Assembly (NCBI RefSeq): GCF_003885045.1
Contig: NZ_RHJS01000002.1
Location: 5,573,302-5,637,301 of the forward strand
Source of the DNA: Schaedlerella arabinosiphila
GTDB lineage: Bacteria > Bacillota > Clostridia > Lachnospirales > Lachnospiraceae
Reading direction: 5' to 3'
DNA length: 64,000 nucleotides
Shown here: positions 15,647 through 24,382 of the stretch, in pieces
Position numbering within the stretch: the first letter of the stretch is position 1
How the letters are laid out: each line of letters begins with the position of its first letter
The notes under the pieces: generated by a model
The model's input: only the letters and a program-made list of their open reading frames with translations
Database searches by the model: none
What the model was told of the DNA's origin: nothing
Position numbers and translations under genes: made by a program

Positions 15647-16951
15647 ATGCCGCTGGAGAAGATATATAAAACGATATTCCAGTTTAACAAAAAACAGATT
15701 CCTACCAGAGATATGGAAAAACTTAAGGAAATTGCGGAAGACTGTCAAAAGGTACGCAACTATGTATATGAGCGTTACGGGGGAATCGGCGGACTTACAA
15801 AGATTTATCCAGGTTATACTGTGCAGAATGAGATGACGAAAAGCGGGCTGAGAGAACGTCTGGGACTTCCGTCAGTATATTTCCATCTCGCAATTTTCGA
15901 TGCATTGGGGGATATCAAGAGCCAGTGGACTCGTACAAAGAAAAACATTGAAAAAAATATTCGTGCCAACGAATTAGTTACCCCGGAAGATAAACATTAT
16001 CTGCGTTTTGTGATGAAGCAGAGCCGCTGCTTTGAAGCAATTCTGAATAACAGAAAGGTTGTTTTACAGGGAGGATGGACAGAGGCCTATCATTCTGCCT
16101 GTACAGGCGTGGATATGCATCGGTTGAACCAGTATCTGCGTAGACAGGTGAGGAGACATCTGGTCAAGCCGTATACAAAAATTGCTGAGGGCTTCACGGT
16201 GTCGCCGAAAGGATACCGCTATGCAGATCATGGGATATATCTCTCTATGAAGGAAAGCCGAAAGCGGCTTTTTATTATGCTGACGGACAATAACTGCTAT
16301 AACAGGCAGATATATATACGGCTTTTTCCGGAGGAGGGAAATATTTCCATAAATGTGCCTGTAGAGGTAAGACAAAAGCATCCTGTGGGATATGAGGGTG
16401 AGATTGGCCTGGCACTTGGAATGCACTGTATGTTTGTGACAGACCGGGGGACTGTTTATGGGGAACAGTATATGAGATACCAGTCTGCTCTTACGGATTA
16501 TGTGAGAGAGAAGCTTTCCGGTCATCGCAGAAATGCCAGGTACAATCCAGGTATGAAAAAGTATAATGCCGGAAGGATGAGGCTGGAAGCTGCATTGCAT
16601 AATTATGTAAATGCGCAGATTAATCGGATGCTAGATATTGAGAAACCGAGGATTGTGTATTTCCCCAAGCTGCCTGCAGTATCAAAAGCAGGAGTAAATA
16701 AAAAGGTGAATGCATCTGTAGGCATGTGGCAGAGAGGGTTTATAAAAAGCAGACTTGTTCAGAAATGTTGGGAGCGGTCTATTAAGCTGGTGGAGGTGTT
16801 TGCTGGTGGAATCAGTACAGAATGCTGCGAATGCGGTGCTGTTGGAACGAAGGATGAGAATGTTTTCTGCTGTGAGACATGCGGAGCCAGGAAACCGGAA
16901 AGGCAGAATACGGCAGCTAATGTATTGAAAAGAGGAAGACTTGGTTCATAA
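15647..16951 (+). CDS. TnpB-like protein with substituted RuvC residues (TldR-like), copy A
   Basis: 434 residues with the TnpB layout: helical N-terminal recognition part (residues 1-190, including SVYFHLAIFDALGDIKSQW), RuvC-like core, and zinc ribbon (C393/C396 and C409/C412) followed by PERQNTAANVLKRG. TnpB cuts DNA with Asp-Glu-Asp. Here the first motif reads EIGLALGMHCMFVTDRG with Ala (about 256) in place of Asp. The second reads RIVYFPKL with no Glu, and the third has Gln (about 420) where Asp is expected. It should therefore be nuclease-dead, like TldR RNA-guided repressors. No transposon ends surround it. ATG 15647 follows GGAAG. A conserved structured RNA follows, as omega RNA does for tnpB. 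Confidence 0.8.
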   Translation: MPLEKIYKTIFQFNKKQIPTRDMEKLKEIAEDCQKVRNYVYERYGGIGGLTKIYPGYTVQNEMTKSGLRERLGLPSVYFHLAIFDALGDIKSQWTRTKKNIEKNIRANELVTPEDKHYLRFVMKQSRCFEAILNNRKVVLQGGWTEAYHSACTGVDMHRLNQYLRRQVRRHLVKPYTKIAEGFTVSPKGYRYADHGIYLSMKESRKRLFIMLTDNNCYNRQIYIRLFPEEGNISINVPVEVRQKHPVGYEGEIGLALGMHCMFVTDRGTVYGEQYMRYQSALTDYVREKLSGHRRNARYNPGMKKYNAGRMRLEAALHNYVNAQINRMLDIEKPRIVYFPKLPAVSKAGVNKKVNASVGMWQRGFIKSRLVQKCWERSIKLVEVFAGGISTECCECGAVGTKDENVFCCETCGARKPERQNTAANVLKRGRLGS

Positions 16952-16957
16952 TGAAAT

Positions 16958-17233
16958 TTTCTATGGATGAATGTGACGTATGGAGCATTTGACCAAAACT
17001 GTAAGCAGGAGTAGGACTGTGGAAGATTTGTTTTGATATAAAAAACAAGGACGGCATTAGAAGCTGTTTCTTTAGGGAGACAGGTATTAGGTATGCCAGG
17101 ACCTGTGGGAACTTTCAGGCAGCAATGCGTGGAAGAAGTACCGGGAGCGAAGCAGGCAGGCCGGATGTGCGTTTCAACGCGTGCGGAAAGCATGTCGGCA
17201 TCACCTGAAAAGGTGACAAAATATGCCTTATTT
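16958..17233 (+). ncRNA. Conserved structured RNA after TnpB-like gene, candidate omega/guide RNA, copy A
   Basis: Aligns along its length with 55544-55808 in cassette B although it encodes no protein. Helix CTGTTTC/GAGACAG (17064-17083) corresponds to CCGGTTC/GAGCCGG in B: two base pairs differ by compensatory changes and the T-G wobble is kept. A terminal hairpin TCACCT-GAAA-AGGTGA (17201-17216) corresponds to TCACCC-GTGA-GGGTGA, again compensatory and with GNRA loops. Shared single-stranded blocks include GACGGCATTAGAAGC-like and AGTACCGGGAGCGAAGCAGG. After the hairpin comes CAAA and then a divergent stretch (ATATGCCTTATTTATT...) that would be the guide. It ends in the leader of the next gene. 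Confidence 0.7.
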
Positions 17234-17264
17234 ATTAATGAGCGCAGAAAAGGAAGAAAAAAGC

Positions 17265-18686
17265 ATGAGAAAAGCGCAAAAGAAGCAGGCAGATGACTTC
17301 ATGAAATTGCTGGGACAGGCCCATGAAGAAATTATAAGATCAATTGAAAAGAAAAATATCCAGACAGCACTGAACCTATTGGCGGACTGTCAGGAAGGCG
17401 CGATTTCTCTGGGGAATTTGATCGAAAAAACAGAAGGAAAGGATACAGCAGTAATTCCGTTACTGGAAGAATATTGTGAGTTGCTTTACCAAATTCACGA
17501 GGAACTGTCCGGTCGGGAATATGCATCGAAGAATTTGCCGCAGGCAGAAACTTTTCAGGAAGGTGATGGACAGTCTGCTTTAATTCCAAAGGGGCAGGCC
17601 GAAAAGGGAGGCAAACAGCTCCGTCAATTGTTTGCGTCTATCACGAATAGTATTCACCAAATCAAGGTGCGCCGTGAGGTGGTTTTTCTTCCCTATAAAG
17701 CATCTATGTGGGACAGTTTAGAAAGCGTCTGGAAGGCGGCGGATGAGGATCCGGATTGCGATGCCTATGTAATACCGATTCCATATTTTGACAGGAATCC
17801 AGATGGTACTTTTCGGGAAATGCATTATGAAGGCGGGCTTTATCCAAAATATGTACCAGTGACCAGATATGAGGACTATGATTTTGAAACCAGACGTCCG
17901 GATATCATATTTATACATAATCCTTACGATAATACAAATTTTGTGACCAGTGTTCACCCCTTTTTTTATTCTACCAATCTGAAAAAGTATACAGAACAAT
18001 TGGTGTATATTCCATATTTCATTTTAGAAGAGATTGAACCGGAGGATCAGAAGGCAGTAGATAAAATGAAACACTTCTGTACGGTTCCAGGCGTGATCGC
18101 TGCAGATCGTGTGATTGTTCAGTCGGAAAAAATGCGGCAGGTATATATTAATGTATTAACAGAATTTCTGGCAGATCGAGGTATGAGGAGAAAATACTGG
18201 GAGAAGAAAATACTGGGACTTGGCTCACCCAAAATAGCTAAGGTGTTAGCCACACGACGGGAGGATCTGGAGATTCCGAAGGAGTGGAAAAAAATTATTC
18301 AAAAACCAGACGGGAGCTGGAAGAAAATTATTTTCTATAATACAAGCGTGGGGGCGTTGCTGGAACATGGACAGAAAATGCTGGAAAAGATGCGCTGTAC
18401 ATTCCGGATTTTAAAGGAAGATAGGGAGAAAGTTGCACTTCTTTGGAGACCTCATCCGTTGCTCCAGGCTACGGTGGAATCCATGAGACCGCAGATCCGG
18501 GAAGAATATCAGGAGATTGTAGAGCAGTATCAGAAAGAAGGATGGGGGATTTATGACGATTCGGCAGATATGAACCGTGCCGTGGCGCTGAGTGATGCTT
18601 ATTATGGGGATTGGAGCAGTATTGTTCATCTATATCAGAAAACAGGAAAACCTGTGATGATACAGGACGTGGAGATATTGCGGTGA
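17265..18686 (+). CDS. CDP-glycerol glycerophosphotransferase-like (GT-B) protein, first gene of polysaccharide operon 1
   Basis: 473 residues, cytoplasmic. An N-terminal helical region (about 1-110) precedes a GT-B-like fold with REVVFLPYKASMWDSLESVW, YVIPIPYF, and a C-terminal half holding LLWRPHPLLQ and SDAYYGDWSSIVHLYQKTGK. The last motif resembles the donor-binding end of CDP-glycerol glycerophosphotransferases (teichoic-acid-type polymerases), so transfer of a phospho-polyol or sugar unit is likely. I start at ATG 17265 (AAGGAAG upstream), where it aligns with the paralogue at 55838; a frame from 17223 would overlap the structured RNA. Its leader contains the 3' end of that RNA, linking the two functionally. 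Confidence 0.65.
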   Translation: MRKAQKKQADDFMKLLGQAHEEIIRSIEKKNIQTALNLLADCQEGAISLGNLIEKTEGKDTAVIPLLEEYCELLYQIHEELSGREYASKNLPQAETFQEGDGQSALIPKGQAEKGGKQLRQLFASITNSIHQIKVRREVVFLPYKASMWDSLESVWKAADEDPDCDAYVIPIPYFDRNPDGTFREMHYEGGLYPKYVPVTRYEDYDFETRRPDIIFIHNPYDNTNFVTSVHPFFYSTNLKKYTEQLVYIPYFILEEIEPEDQKAVDKMKHFCTVPGVIAADRVIVQSEKMRQVYINVLTEFLADRGMRRKYWEKKILGLGSPKIAKVLATRREDLEIPKEWKKIIQKPDGSWKKIIFYNTSVGALLEHGQKMLEKMRCTFRILKEDREKVALLWRPHPLLQATVESMRPQIREEYQEIVEQYQKEGWGIYDDSADMNRAVALSDAYYGDWSSIVHLYQKTGKPVMIQDVEILR

Positions 18687-18743
18687 ATATATGATAAAAG
18701 GATTGCTGGATGAAGACGTGAAGGGAGACGTAAGAACTTAAAT

Positions 18744-19841
18744 ATGGATAAAGAGATATTTGTTACCAGGTCGTCAATGCCGGATTATGTAGAATATATT
18801 GAAGCAATAAAGCCTTTGTGGGAAACGCATTGGCTGACAAATATGGGAGCATATCATAAGCAATTGGAAAGTCAATTAAAAAAATACTTGAAAGTTCCCG
18901 ACATATCGTTAACAGTGAATGGACATATGGCTTTGGAACTTGCAATTCAGGCATTTGGCTTCCCAAGGGATGCTGAAGTGATAACAACTCCGTTCACATT
19001 TATTTCAACGACCCATGCAATTGTCAGAAATGGTTTAACACCTGTGTTTTGCGATGTTAAGCCGTATGATGGAACAATTGATGAAACAAAAATAGAAAAT
19101 TTAATTACAGAGAAAACAGCCGCGATCATTCCGGTGCACGTGTATGGCCATGTATGTAACATAGAAGAAATACAGAAAATAGCTGAAAAATATAACATTA
19201 AAGTTATATATGATGCGGCACATGCATTTGGAGTAGAGTATGGGAGCAAAGGAATCGGAGCATATGGGGATGCTTCTGTATTTAGTTTTCATGCAACGAA
19301 GGTATTTAACACGGTTGAAGGTGGGGCCGTCACCTTTAGTGACCATAAGATATATGAAAAACTCTATAACCTGAAAAACTTCGGGATACGTGGCGAAGAG
19401 CTGGTTACCGAGGTTGGCGCAAACGCGAAAATGAATGAATTTTGTGCGGTCATGGGGTTATGCAATTTAAAACATATCCATAATTCAATGCAGAAGAGAA
19501 AACGTGCTGCTGAACATTATATCAGGCGATTCAGTGAAATGGAAGGGATTATGACTTTTAGGGGAAATGACAAAGCGACAAAAAATTATGCATACTTCCC
19601 AATATTAATTACTGATATATATAAAAGCAGCAGAGATGAAATATACAAAAAACTAAAAGAGCATGGTATTCATGCAAGGAAATATTTCTTTCCTGTGACA
19701 TCGGATCAAGCATGTTTTAAGAATAAATACAGATACATCGAGATTCCCTGTGCAAGATCATTAGCAGAGCAAGTTCTTACTTTGCCGTTATACGAGGAGT
19801 TATCGGATGAAGATGTTGATAAAATTGTGGACTTGTTTTAA
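18744..19841 (+). CDS. DegT/DnrJ/EryC1/StrS aminotransferase
   Basis: 365-residue PLP-dependent aminotransferase that makes amino sugars from nucleotide-linked keto sugars. Family marks: TNMGAYHKQLESQLKKYL at the N-terminus, TPFTFISTTHAIVRNGLTP, the Asp in VIYDAAHAFGVEYG, and the PLP-binding Lys in FSFHATKVFNTVEGGAV. Length is normal. Lies 57 bases after the preceding gene and 12 bases before the next, in the same operon. It implies an amino sugar in polymer 1; which one cannot be told from sequence. Confidence 0.92.
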   Translation: MDKEIFVTRSSMPDYVEYIEAIKPLWETHWLTNMGAYHKQLESQLKKYLKVPDISLTVNGHMALELAIQAFGFPRDAEVITTPFTFISTTHAIVRNGLTPVFCDVKPYDGTIDETKIENLITEKTAAIIPVHVYGHVCNIEEIQKIAEKYNIKVIYDAAHAFGVEYGSKGIGAYGDASVFSFHATKVFNTVEGGAVTFSDHKIYEKLYNLKNFGIRGEELVTEVGANAKMNEFCAVMGLCNLKHIHNSMQKRKRAAEHYIRRFSEMEGIMTFRGNDKATKNYAYFPILITDIYKSSRDEIYKKLKEHGIHARKYFFPVTSDQACFKNKYRYIEIPCARSLAEQVLTLPLYEELSDEDVDKIVDLF

Positions 19842-19853
19842 AGGAGGGATTTT

Positions 19854-21065
19854 GTGAAAAAATTAATGTTACTGGGAGGAGCACAATATTTGCTTCCAGT
19901 GATTAAAGCAGCGCATGATTTAGGAATATATGTAATTACCTGTGACTATTTACCGAACAATATTGCTCATAAATATTCGGATGGATATTGCAATGTCAGT
20001 GTGGTAAATCAGGAAAAAGTGCTGGAAAAAGCAATAGAATTGAAAATTGACGGAATCATGTCGTTTGCGTGTGATCCGGGAGTGACCACAGCTGCGTATG
20101 TGGCAGAACGTATGGGGCTTGCCTTCCAATGCTCTTATGAGTCTGCGGTTATTTTACAGGATAAGGGAAAGTTTAGAAAATTCCTTGATGATCATGGATT
20201 TAATTGTCCTCATGCAAAAAGATATACGGATAAAAAGAAGCCATTTGATGACATTGATTTCTTCGATTGGCCTGTGATCGTAAAGCCGGTTGACTCTGCG
20301 GGGAGTAAAGGCGTGACAAAGGCTGAATCTGCCGCGGATTTGAGCGCAGCAATAGATTTAGCGATTTCAAAATCTCTGGGCGGGGCTTTCATTATTGAAG
20401 ATTTTCTAACCTTTGAAGGGTTTCACTCAAGCACGGATCCATTCGTAATAGATGGAGAGATAAAGTTTAATACTTATTCTGATCAGTTGTTCGACGCAGG
20501 CGCTGAGAATCCATATACACCGTCTATGATTATCTGGCCGACGACAATGCAAAAAGATTATCAGGATATATTGAGCTCTGAGATTCAAAGGCTCATGGAC
20601 CTGCTGCATATACGAACGGGGATATTTAACATAGAATCATGTGTCGGCAGGAATGGAAAGCCATATATTATGGAGGTTTCACCAAGGGGAGGAGGATGCA
20701 GGATAGCAGAACTTCAGGAGATGGCATATGGCATAACATTAATTGAAAATGAAGTACGAAAAGCAGTGAATTTGCCATTGAAGGAGATTATGAAAAAAAA
20801 TATTGACGGTCATTGGTGTGAGATGGTCATACATGCGCATAGCGGCCAGCATGGAAGATTTAAAAACATTGAATTGGATAAACAAATTCAAGACAAATAT
20901 GTCAGATTACTTGGTATATCTGCTAAAGGTGGAGATATAGTAAAACCATTTACCGGCGCGGATATGTCACTTGGTGATATTTTTCTGAAATTCGATAGCC
21001 GCTGTGAGTTAGATGATGTGATGTCTAAATCAGGTGAATGGCTCTCTGTCGAACTTGAAAGCTGA
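19854..21065 (+). CDS. ATP-grasp ligase family protein
   Basis: 403-residue ATP-grasp enzyme, related to carbamoyl-phosphate-synthase-type and PurK-like ligases that join a carboxylate to an amine. N-terminal Rossmann-like part (KLMLLGGAQYLLPVIKAAH), then the ATP-binding core with WPVIVKPVDSAGSKGV and the metal-binding end FNIESCVGRNGKPYIMEVSP. GTG start at 19854 with AAGGAGGG upstream. A second ATP-grasp of the same family is at 27997. Next to a DegT aminotransferase it may acylate or aminoacylate the amino sugar; that is inference. Confidence 0.85.
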   Translation: MKKLMLLGGAQYLLPVIKAAHDLGIYVITCDYLPNNIAHKYSDGYCNVSVVNQEKVLEKAIELKIDGIMSFACDPGVTTAAYVAERMGLAFQCSYESAVILQDKGKFRKFLDDHGFNCPHAKRYTDKKKPFDDIDFFDWPVIVKPVDSAGSKGVTKAESAADLSAAIDLAISKSLGGAFIIEDFLTFEGFHSSTDPFVIDGEIKFNTYSDQLFDAGAENPYTPSMIIWPTTMQKDYQDILSSEIQRLMDLLHIRTGIFNIESCVGRNGKPYIMEVSPRGGGCRIAELQEMAYGITLIENEVRKAVNLPLKEIMKKNIDGHWCEMVIHAHSGQHGRFKNIELDKQIQDKYVRLLGISAKGGDIVKPFTGADMSLGDIFLKFDSRCELDDVMSKSGEWLSVELES

Positions 21066-21095
21066 TAGGAATAAAAAGGAAAGGCGGTTTGATCC

Positions 21096-22046
21096 ATGGA
21101 ATACGGTGGTTACATAGAACTTGAAAGATTCGAAGGGGATATTCTTCACTCGGATGGGATTGCTCTGAACTGCGGAAGAAGCTGCCTTGGATATATATTC
21201 GAAGCGAAAGAGGTCAAGAAGATATATCTGCCATATTTCCTGTGTGAAACGGTTAAGCATACGGCAGAAAAATATAATGTAGAAACAGACTTTTATCATA
21301 TTGACAGGGATTTTAAACCAATAATTGATTTTGAAATATATGATGATGAATTTCTGTATTTAGTTAATTATTATGGACAGCTTACGGAAGAATATCTTAG
21401 ACAGAGTAAAAAAAAATACAGGAATCTTATATTGGATAACGCACAGGATTATTTTTCTGCTCCGATAACGGGAGTTCATACGATATATATATGCAGGAAG
21501 TTTTTTGGAGTAGCGGATGGAGCCTTCCTGTATACATCCATTCACAATACCAATGAATATGAACGAGATATTGTTAACAGCAGGATGCAATTTCTACTGG
21601 GCCGCTTTGAAGAAAATGCTTCAAAATTTTATGAAGGATATAAATATAATGATGAATATCTTATAGGCAGACCGGTCAGGCGAATGTCGCTTATCACCGA
21701 GAATATCCTTAGGGCATTGGACTATGAGGCTATCAAAATAAGACGTAATGAAAACTGGAAATATGTATCAGACAGATTATCTAAATATAATGGTCTGACA
21801 CCCTTAAAATCAGAAGGTCCATTTGCGTATCCGTTACTCATTCCAGACGGAATGAAAATCAAAAAAAGGCTTTCCGAAAAGTTTGTATATTTGCCGACAC
21901 TCTGGCCGAATGTTATGGAAGAGTGTGCAGAAGGAACAGTTGAAAACGAATATGCGTCAAATATTCTGCCAATACCGATAGATCAAAGATATTCGCTGCA
22001 AAATATGGAAATGATGTGTGAAATCATAGAGAATGAAATTTGTTGA
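21096..22046 (+). CDS. DegT-like PLP-dependent protein, divergent
   Basis: 316 residues. I read it as a divergent DegT-fold aminotransferase. It has the LNCGRSCLGYIF N-terminal loop, IYLPYFLCETV, and the cofactor Asp in LILDNAQDYFSAP, and then ICRKFFGVADGAFLYT with a candidate PLP Lys. It is some 50 residues shorter than the DegT gene two positions upstream and lacks the usual long C-terminal domain motifs. Start ATG 21096 behind AAAGGCGG. Operon gene. It could be an aminotransferase with unusual substrate or a non-catalytic partner. Confidence 0.5.
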   Translation: MEYGGYIELERFEGDILHSDGIALNCGRSCLGYIFEAKEVKKIYLPYFLCETVKHTAEKYNVETDFYHIDRDFKPIIDFEIYDDEFLYLVNYYGQLTEEYLRQSKKKYRNLILDNAQDYFSAPITGVHTIYICRKFFGVADGAFLYTSIHNTNEYERDIVNSRMQFLLGRFEENASKFYEGYKYNDEYLIGRPVRRMSLITENILRALDYEAIKIRRNENWKYVSDRLSKYNGLTPLKSEGPFAYPLLIPDGMKIKKRLSEKFVYLPTLWPNVMEECAEGTVENEYASNILPIPIDQRYSLQNMEMMCEIIENEIC

Positions 22047-22099
22047 AGACTTGTTGCTAAGCTAAAAATATTATTTATCAAAACAGGATTGGATTGAAA

Positions 22100-23164
22100 A
22101 TGAACAGGAAAGAGAAGTATCCGCAGATAGTTGCAATTTCGAATGTTGATGGAACTTTATATTTTAAAGGTTATAATTCTCCAGGCACATTTATGCTTAA
22201 AAAAGGTTCAGAGTCTCTTTGCGTGATCCAGGAAATGAACAAGCCATATATCTGGCATCAATACATGTACTCGGATTGCGCACGATATAAAAATATGCTG
22301 GTCTTTGTTCCTTATGTCGATGCTGAATTTATCACAATTTTAGACACTCAAAGTTTCAAATTTTCATATGTAAAGAATACTGGAGGATATAGATATAAAA
22401 AAGCCATTGCTTATAATGACCAGATATATATGTTCGGCGAGCATTTGGATGGCGGCAGGAGGATGCTGCTGGACATGGAATCAATGAATGTAACAAGTAT
22501 AACATGGAAGGGGAAAAAGGTAGAACCGGCCATCACTTTTGACAATGGATGCAAAATCAATCACAAAGTATATTGGCCTAATTTTGGAAATGGTACAATA
22601 TGTGTTTTTGATTTTGAAAATAGGACTACGGATAAAATTAAAATAAAAAATACAGATGTCCCTATATTAACTGTAACTTTTGATGGAGAATATTTTTGGC
22701 TGTCAGGAATTGGAGACGAGGTGTTGATATGGGATGAAATGGAAAACAAAATAATTGATGTTATACAACTGAAAAAAATAGATAGGGAGTGTCCATGGGA
22801 TATGAGATTTTCGGCTTCCAGGATAATGGGTGAATATGTTTATTTTTCACCTGTATATTATAATAACATAATTAGGATCAATCGGAAATCGAAAAAGGCT
22901 GAATACTTATTTGAGGTTGGAGATGATGAAGTCTGCTGGAATATGTGTGAAATCGAAAAAGATAGAATTTACATCGATATTACAAATTATAAAAAGGATA
23001 ACTCACGAAATTGTATAATCTCGGCTGACGGAACAATAAGAGAAAAATGTACAGAGTTTTCGATTCAAAACTGTTATTTTCAGGAAAACTTATTTGAAAA
23101 TCTGGATAATAATATTGAAGTTCTGATAAATTACTTGGCTTCAGACCATGACCAAACTATATGA
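22100..23164 (+). CDS. Predicted beta-propeller protein of unknown function
   Basis: 354 residues, no signal peptide. Several similar strand blocks (YFKGYNSPGTFMLKKGSES, KVYWPNFGNGTICVFDFE, YFWLSGIGDEVLIWDEME, YVYFSPVYYNNIIRINRKS) suggest a Kelch/WD-like propeller. It may bind a carbohydrate or partner protein. Strongly AT-rich like the neighbours. ATG at 22100; a TTG two codons upstream is possible. I do not recognise the family. Confidence 0.5.
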   Translation: MNRKEKYPQIVAISNVDGTLYFKGYNSPGTFMLKKGSESLCVIQEMNKPYIWHQYMYSDCARYKNMLVFVPYVDAEFITILDTQSFKFSYVKNTGGYRYKKAIAYNDQIYMFGEHLDGGRRMLLDMESMNVTSITWKGKKVEPAITFDNGCKINHKVYWPNFGNGTICVFDFENRTTDKIKIKNTDVPILTVTFDGEYFWLSGIGDEVLIWDEMENKIIDVIQLKKIDRECPWDMRFSASRIMGEYVYFSPVYYNNIIRINRKSKKAEYLFEVGDDEVCWNMCEIEKDRIYIDITNYKKDNSRNCIISADGTIREKCTEFSIQNCYFQENLFENLDNNIEVLINYLASDHDQTI

Positions 23165-23233
23165 GAGATTAGCAAAGGAGCAGTAATCGGGAAGCCGATG
23201 GTCTTATAACAGAACCAAAGGGGGATAGAAAGC

Positions 23234-24319
23234 ATGAAGATGAGCGAAATCGAAAAAATTTCAGAACTGATAGAAGGAATTGAATGCAGGCTGGCGGATG
23301 AGTTGTCAAAAGATTTATTTCATGCCAGACTTAAAAATATGATTAATAGAAATGTTGATGAATTGAGAAATGATATTCTCGACATTGCAGAGAAATATAA
23401 CTGGGAATGGGAAGTATACCAGATGGATCGTATGTGTGCTTCTTTTTCAGATATACCAGGTATCGTGATCTTCGGATGCGGTATTAATGGTAAACAGGTC
23501 TGTCGCCTTTTTAAAGGATCCAAATATAGGAATTTACCTATTCTTTTTTGTGACAACAATAGGGAGAAGTGGGGAAAGGAAGTGCTTGGGTACAAAGTGA
23601 TATCTCCTGAAGAGCTCAGGACAGGATATCGAGATTATATTTGTGTGATAGGAAGCAGCAAGTACAGGCAGGGTATACTTGAGCAACTTCTGCAGGAAGG
23701 ATTTCCAAACCCAAATATATTATCCCCATACATAGGAATTTTGTTTGGGACAAGCGGTTGGCAGTATTTCGACTATTTCATACCTGGGGATAATGAGATT
23801 TTTATTGATGGAGGCGTGTATGGGGGAGAATCGTCAGGCGATTTTGTAAAGTGGACCGGCGGAAACTACCAGGCTATTTATGGATTTGAAGCAAATCCAT
23901 ATTGTATTGAACGCTGTAAAAAATATTATATCGATAATGACATACATGATGTTGAATTTATAGAAAAATGCATGTGGAATGAAAGAGCAAAAATGATCTT
24001 TGCAAGTGACCATTCTGGTGCATCGAAGATTTCCAATGAAGGAAATACTGTGGTTGATACAGATACGATAGATAATGTACTTGACGGGCGAAGCGTTACT
24101 TTTATTAAGATGGATATCGAAGGGGCTGAATATCGTGCTCTGCTGGGAGCGGAAAAGACAATAAAGAAATATCATCCGAGAATGGCATTGAGTGTGTATC
24201 ATAAGCCGCAGGATATCATTGAGATTCCAACATTATTACTTGAATATAATGACAGCTATAGATTTGCTTTAAGGCAATATAGTTCACTTGCTGACGAAAC
24301 AGTGCTATATGTTTTTTGA
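23234..24319 (+). CDS. FkbM family methyltransferase with N-terminal Rossmann-like module, copy 1
   Basis: 361 residues. Residues about 75-165 form a Rossmann-like module (IPGIVIFGCGINGKQVCRL, ILFCDNNREKWG). The C-terminal 190 residues are an FkbM SAM-dependent methyltransferase: IFIDGGVYGGESSGDF, IYGFEANPYCIE, and FIKMDIEGAEYRALLGAE. FkbM enzymes O-methylate sugar hydroxyls. First of three related genes in a row. ATG 23234 behind GGGGGAT. Confidence 0.85.
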   Translation: MKMSEIEKISELIEGIECRLADELSKDLFHARLKNMINRNVDELRNDILDIAEKYNWEWEVYQMDRMCASFSDIPGIVIFGCGINGKQVCRLFKGSKYRNLPILFCDNNREKWGKEVLGYKVISPEELRTGYRDYICVIGSSKYRQGILEQLLQEGFPNPNILSPYIGILFGTSGWQYFDYFIPGDNEIFIDGGVYGGESSGDFVKWTGGNYQAIYGFEANPYCIERCKKYYIDNDIHDVEFIEKCMWNERAKMIFASDHSGASKISNEGNTVVDTDTIDNVLDGRSVTFIKMDIEGAEYRALLGAEKTIKKYHPRMALSVYHKPQDIIEIPTLLLEYNDSYRFALRQYSSLADETVLYVF

Positions 24320-24382
24320 ATTTTTATTTAGGATAGTTAAAAATGTAGCTAAAAATAAGTAAAGTAATGGAGGTGTGAAAAC

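Noticed and set aside
15647..16951. Active TnpB homing nuclease of an IS200/IS605 element
   Set aside because: No TnpA, no transposon end hairpins with insertion motif seen, and catalytic residues are absent in both copies.
16958..17233. Group II intron or HEARO RNA
   Set aside because: No reverse transcriptase, no domain V sequence, and the RNA follows a tnpB-like gene, where HEARO RNAs precede iscB.
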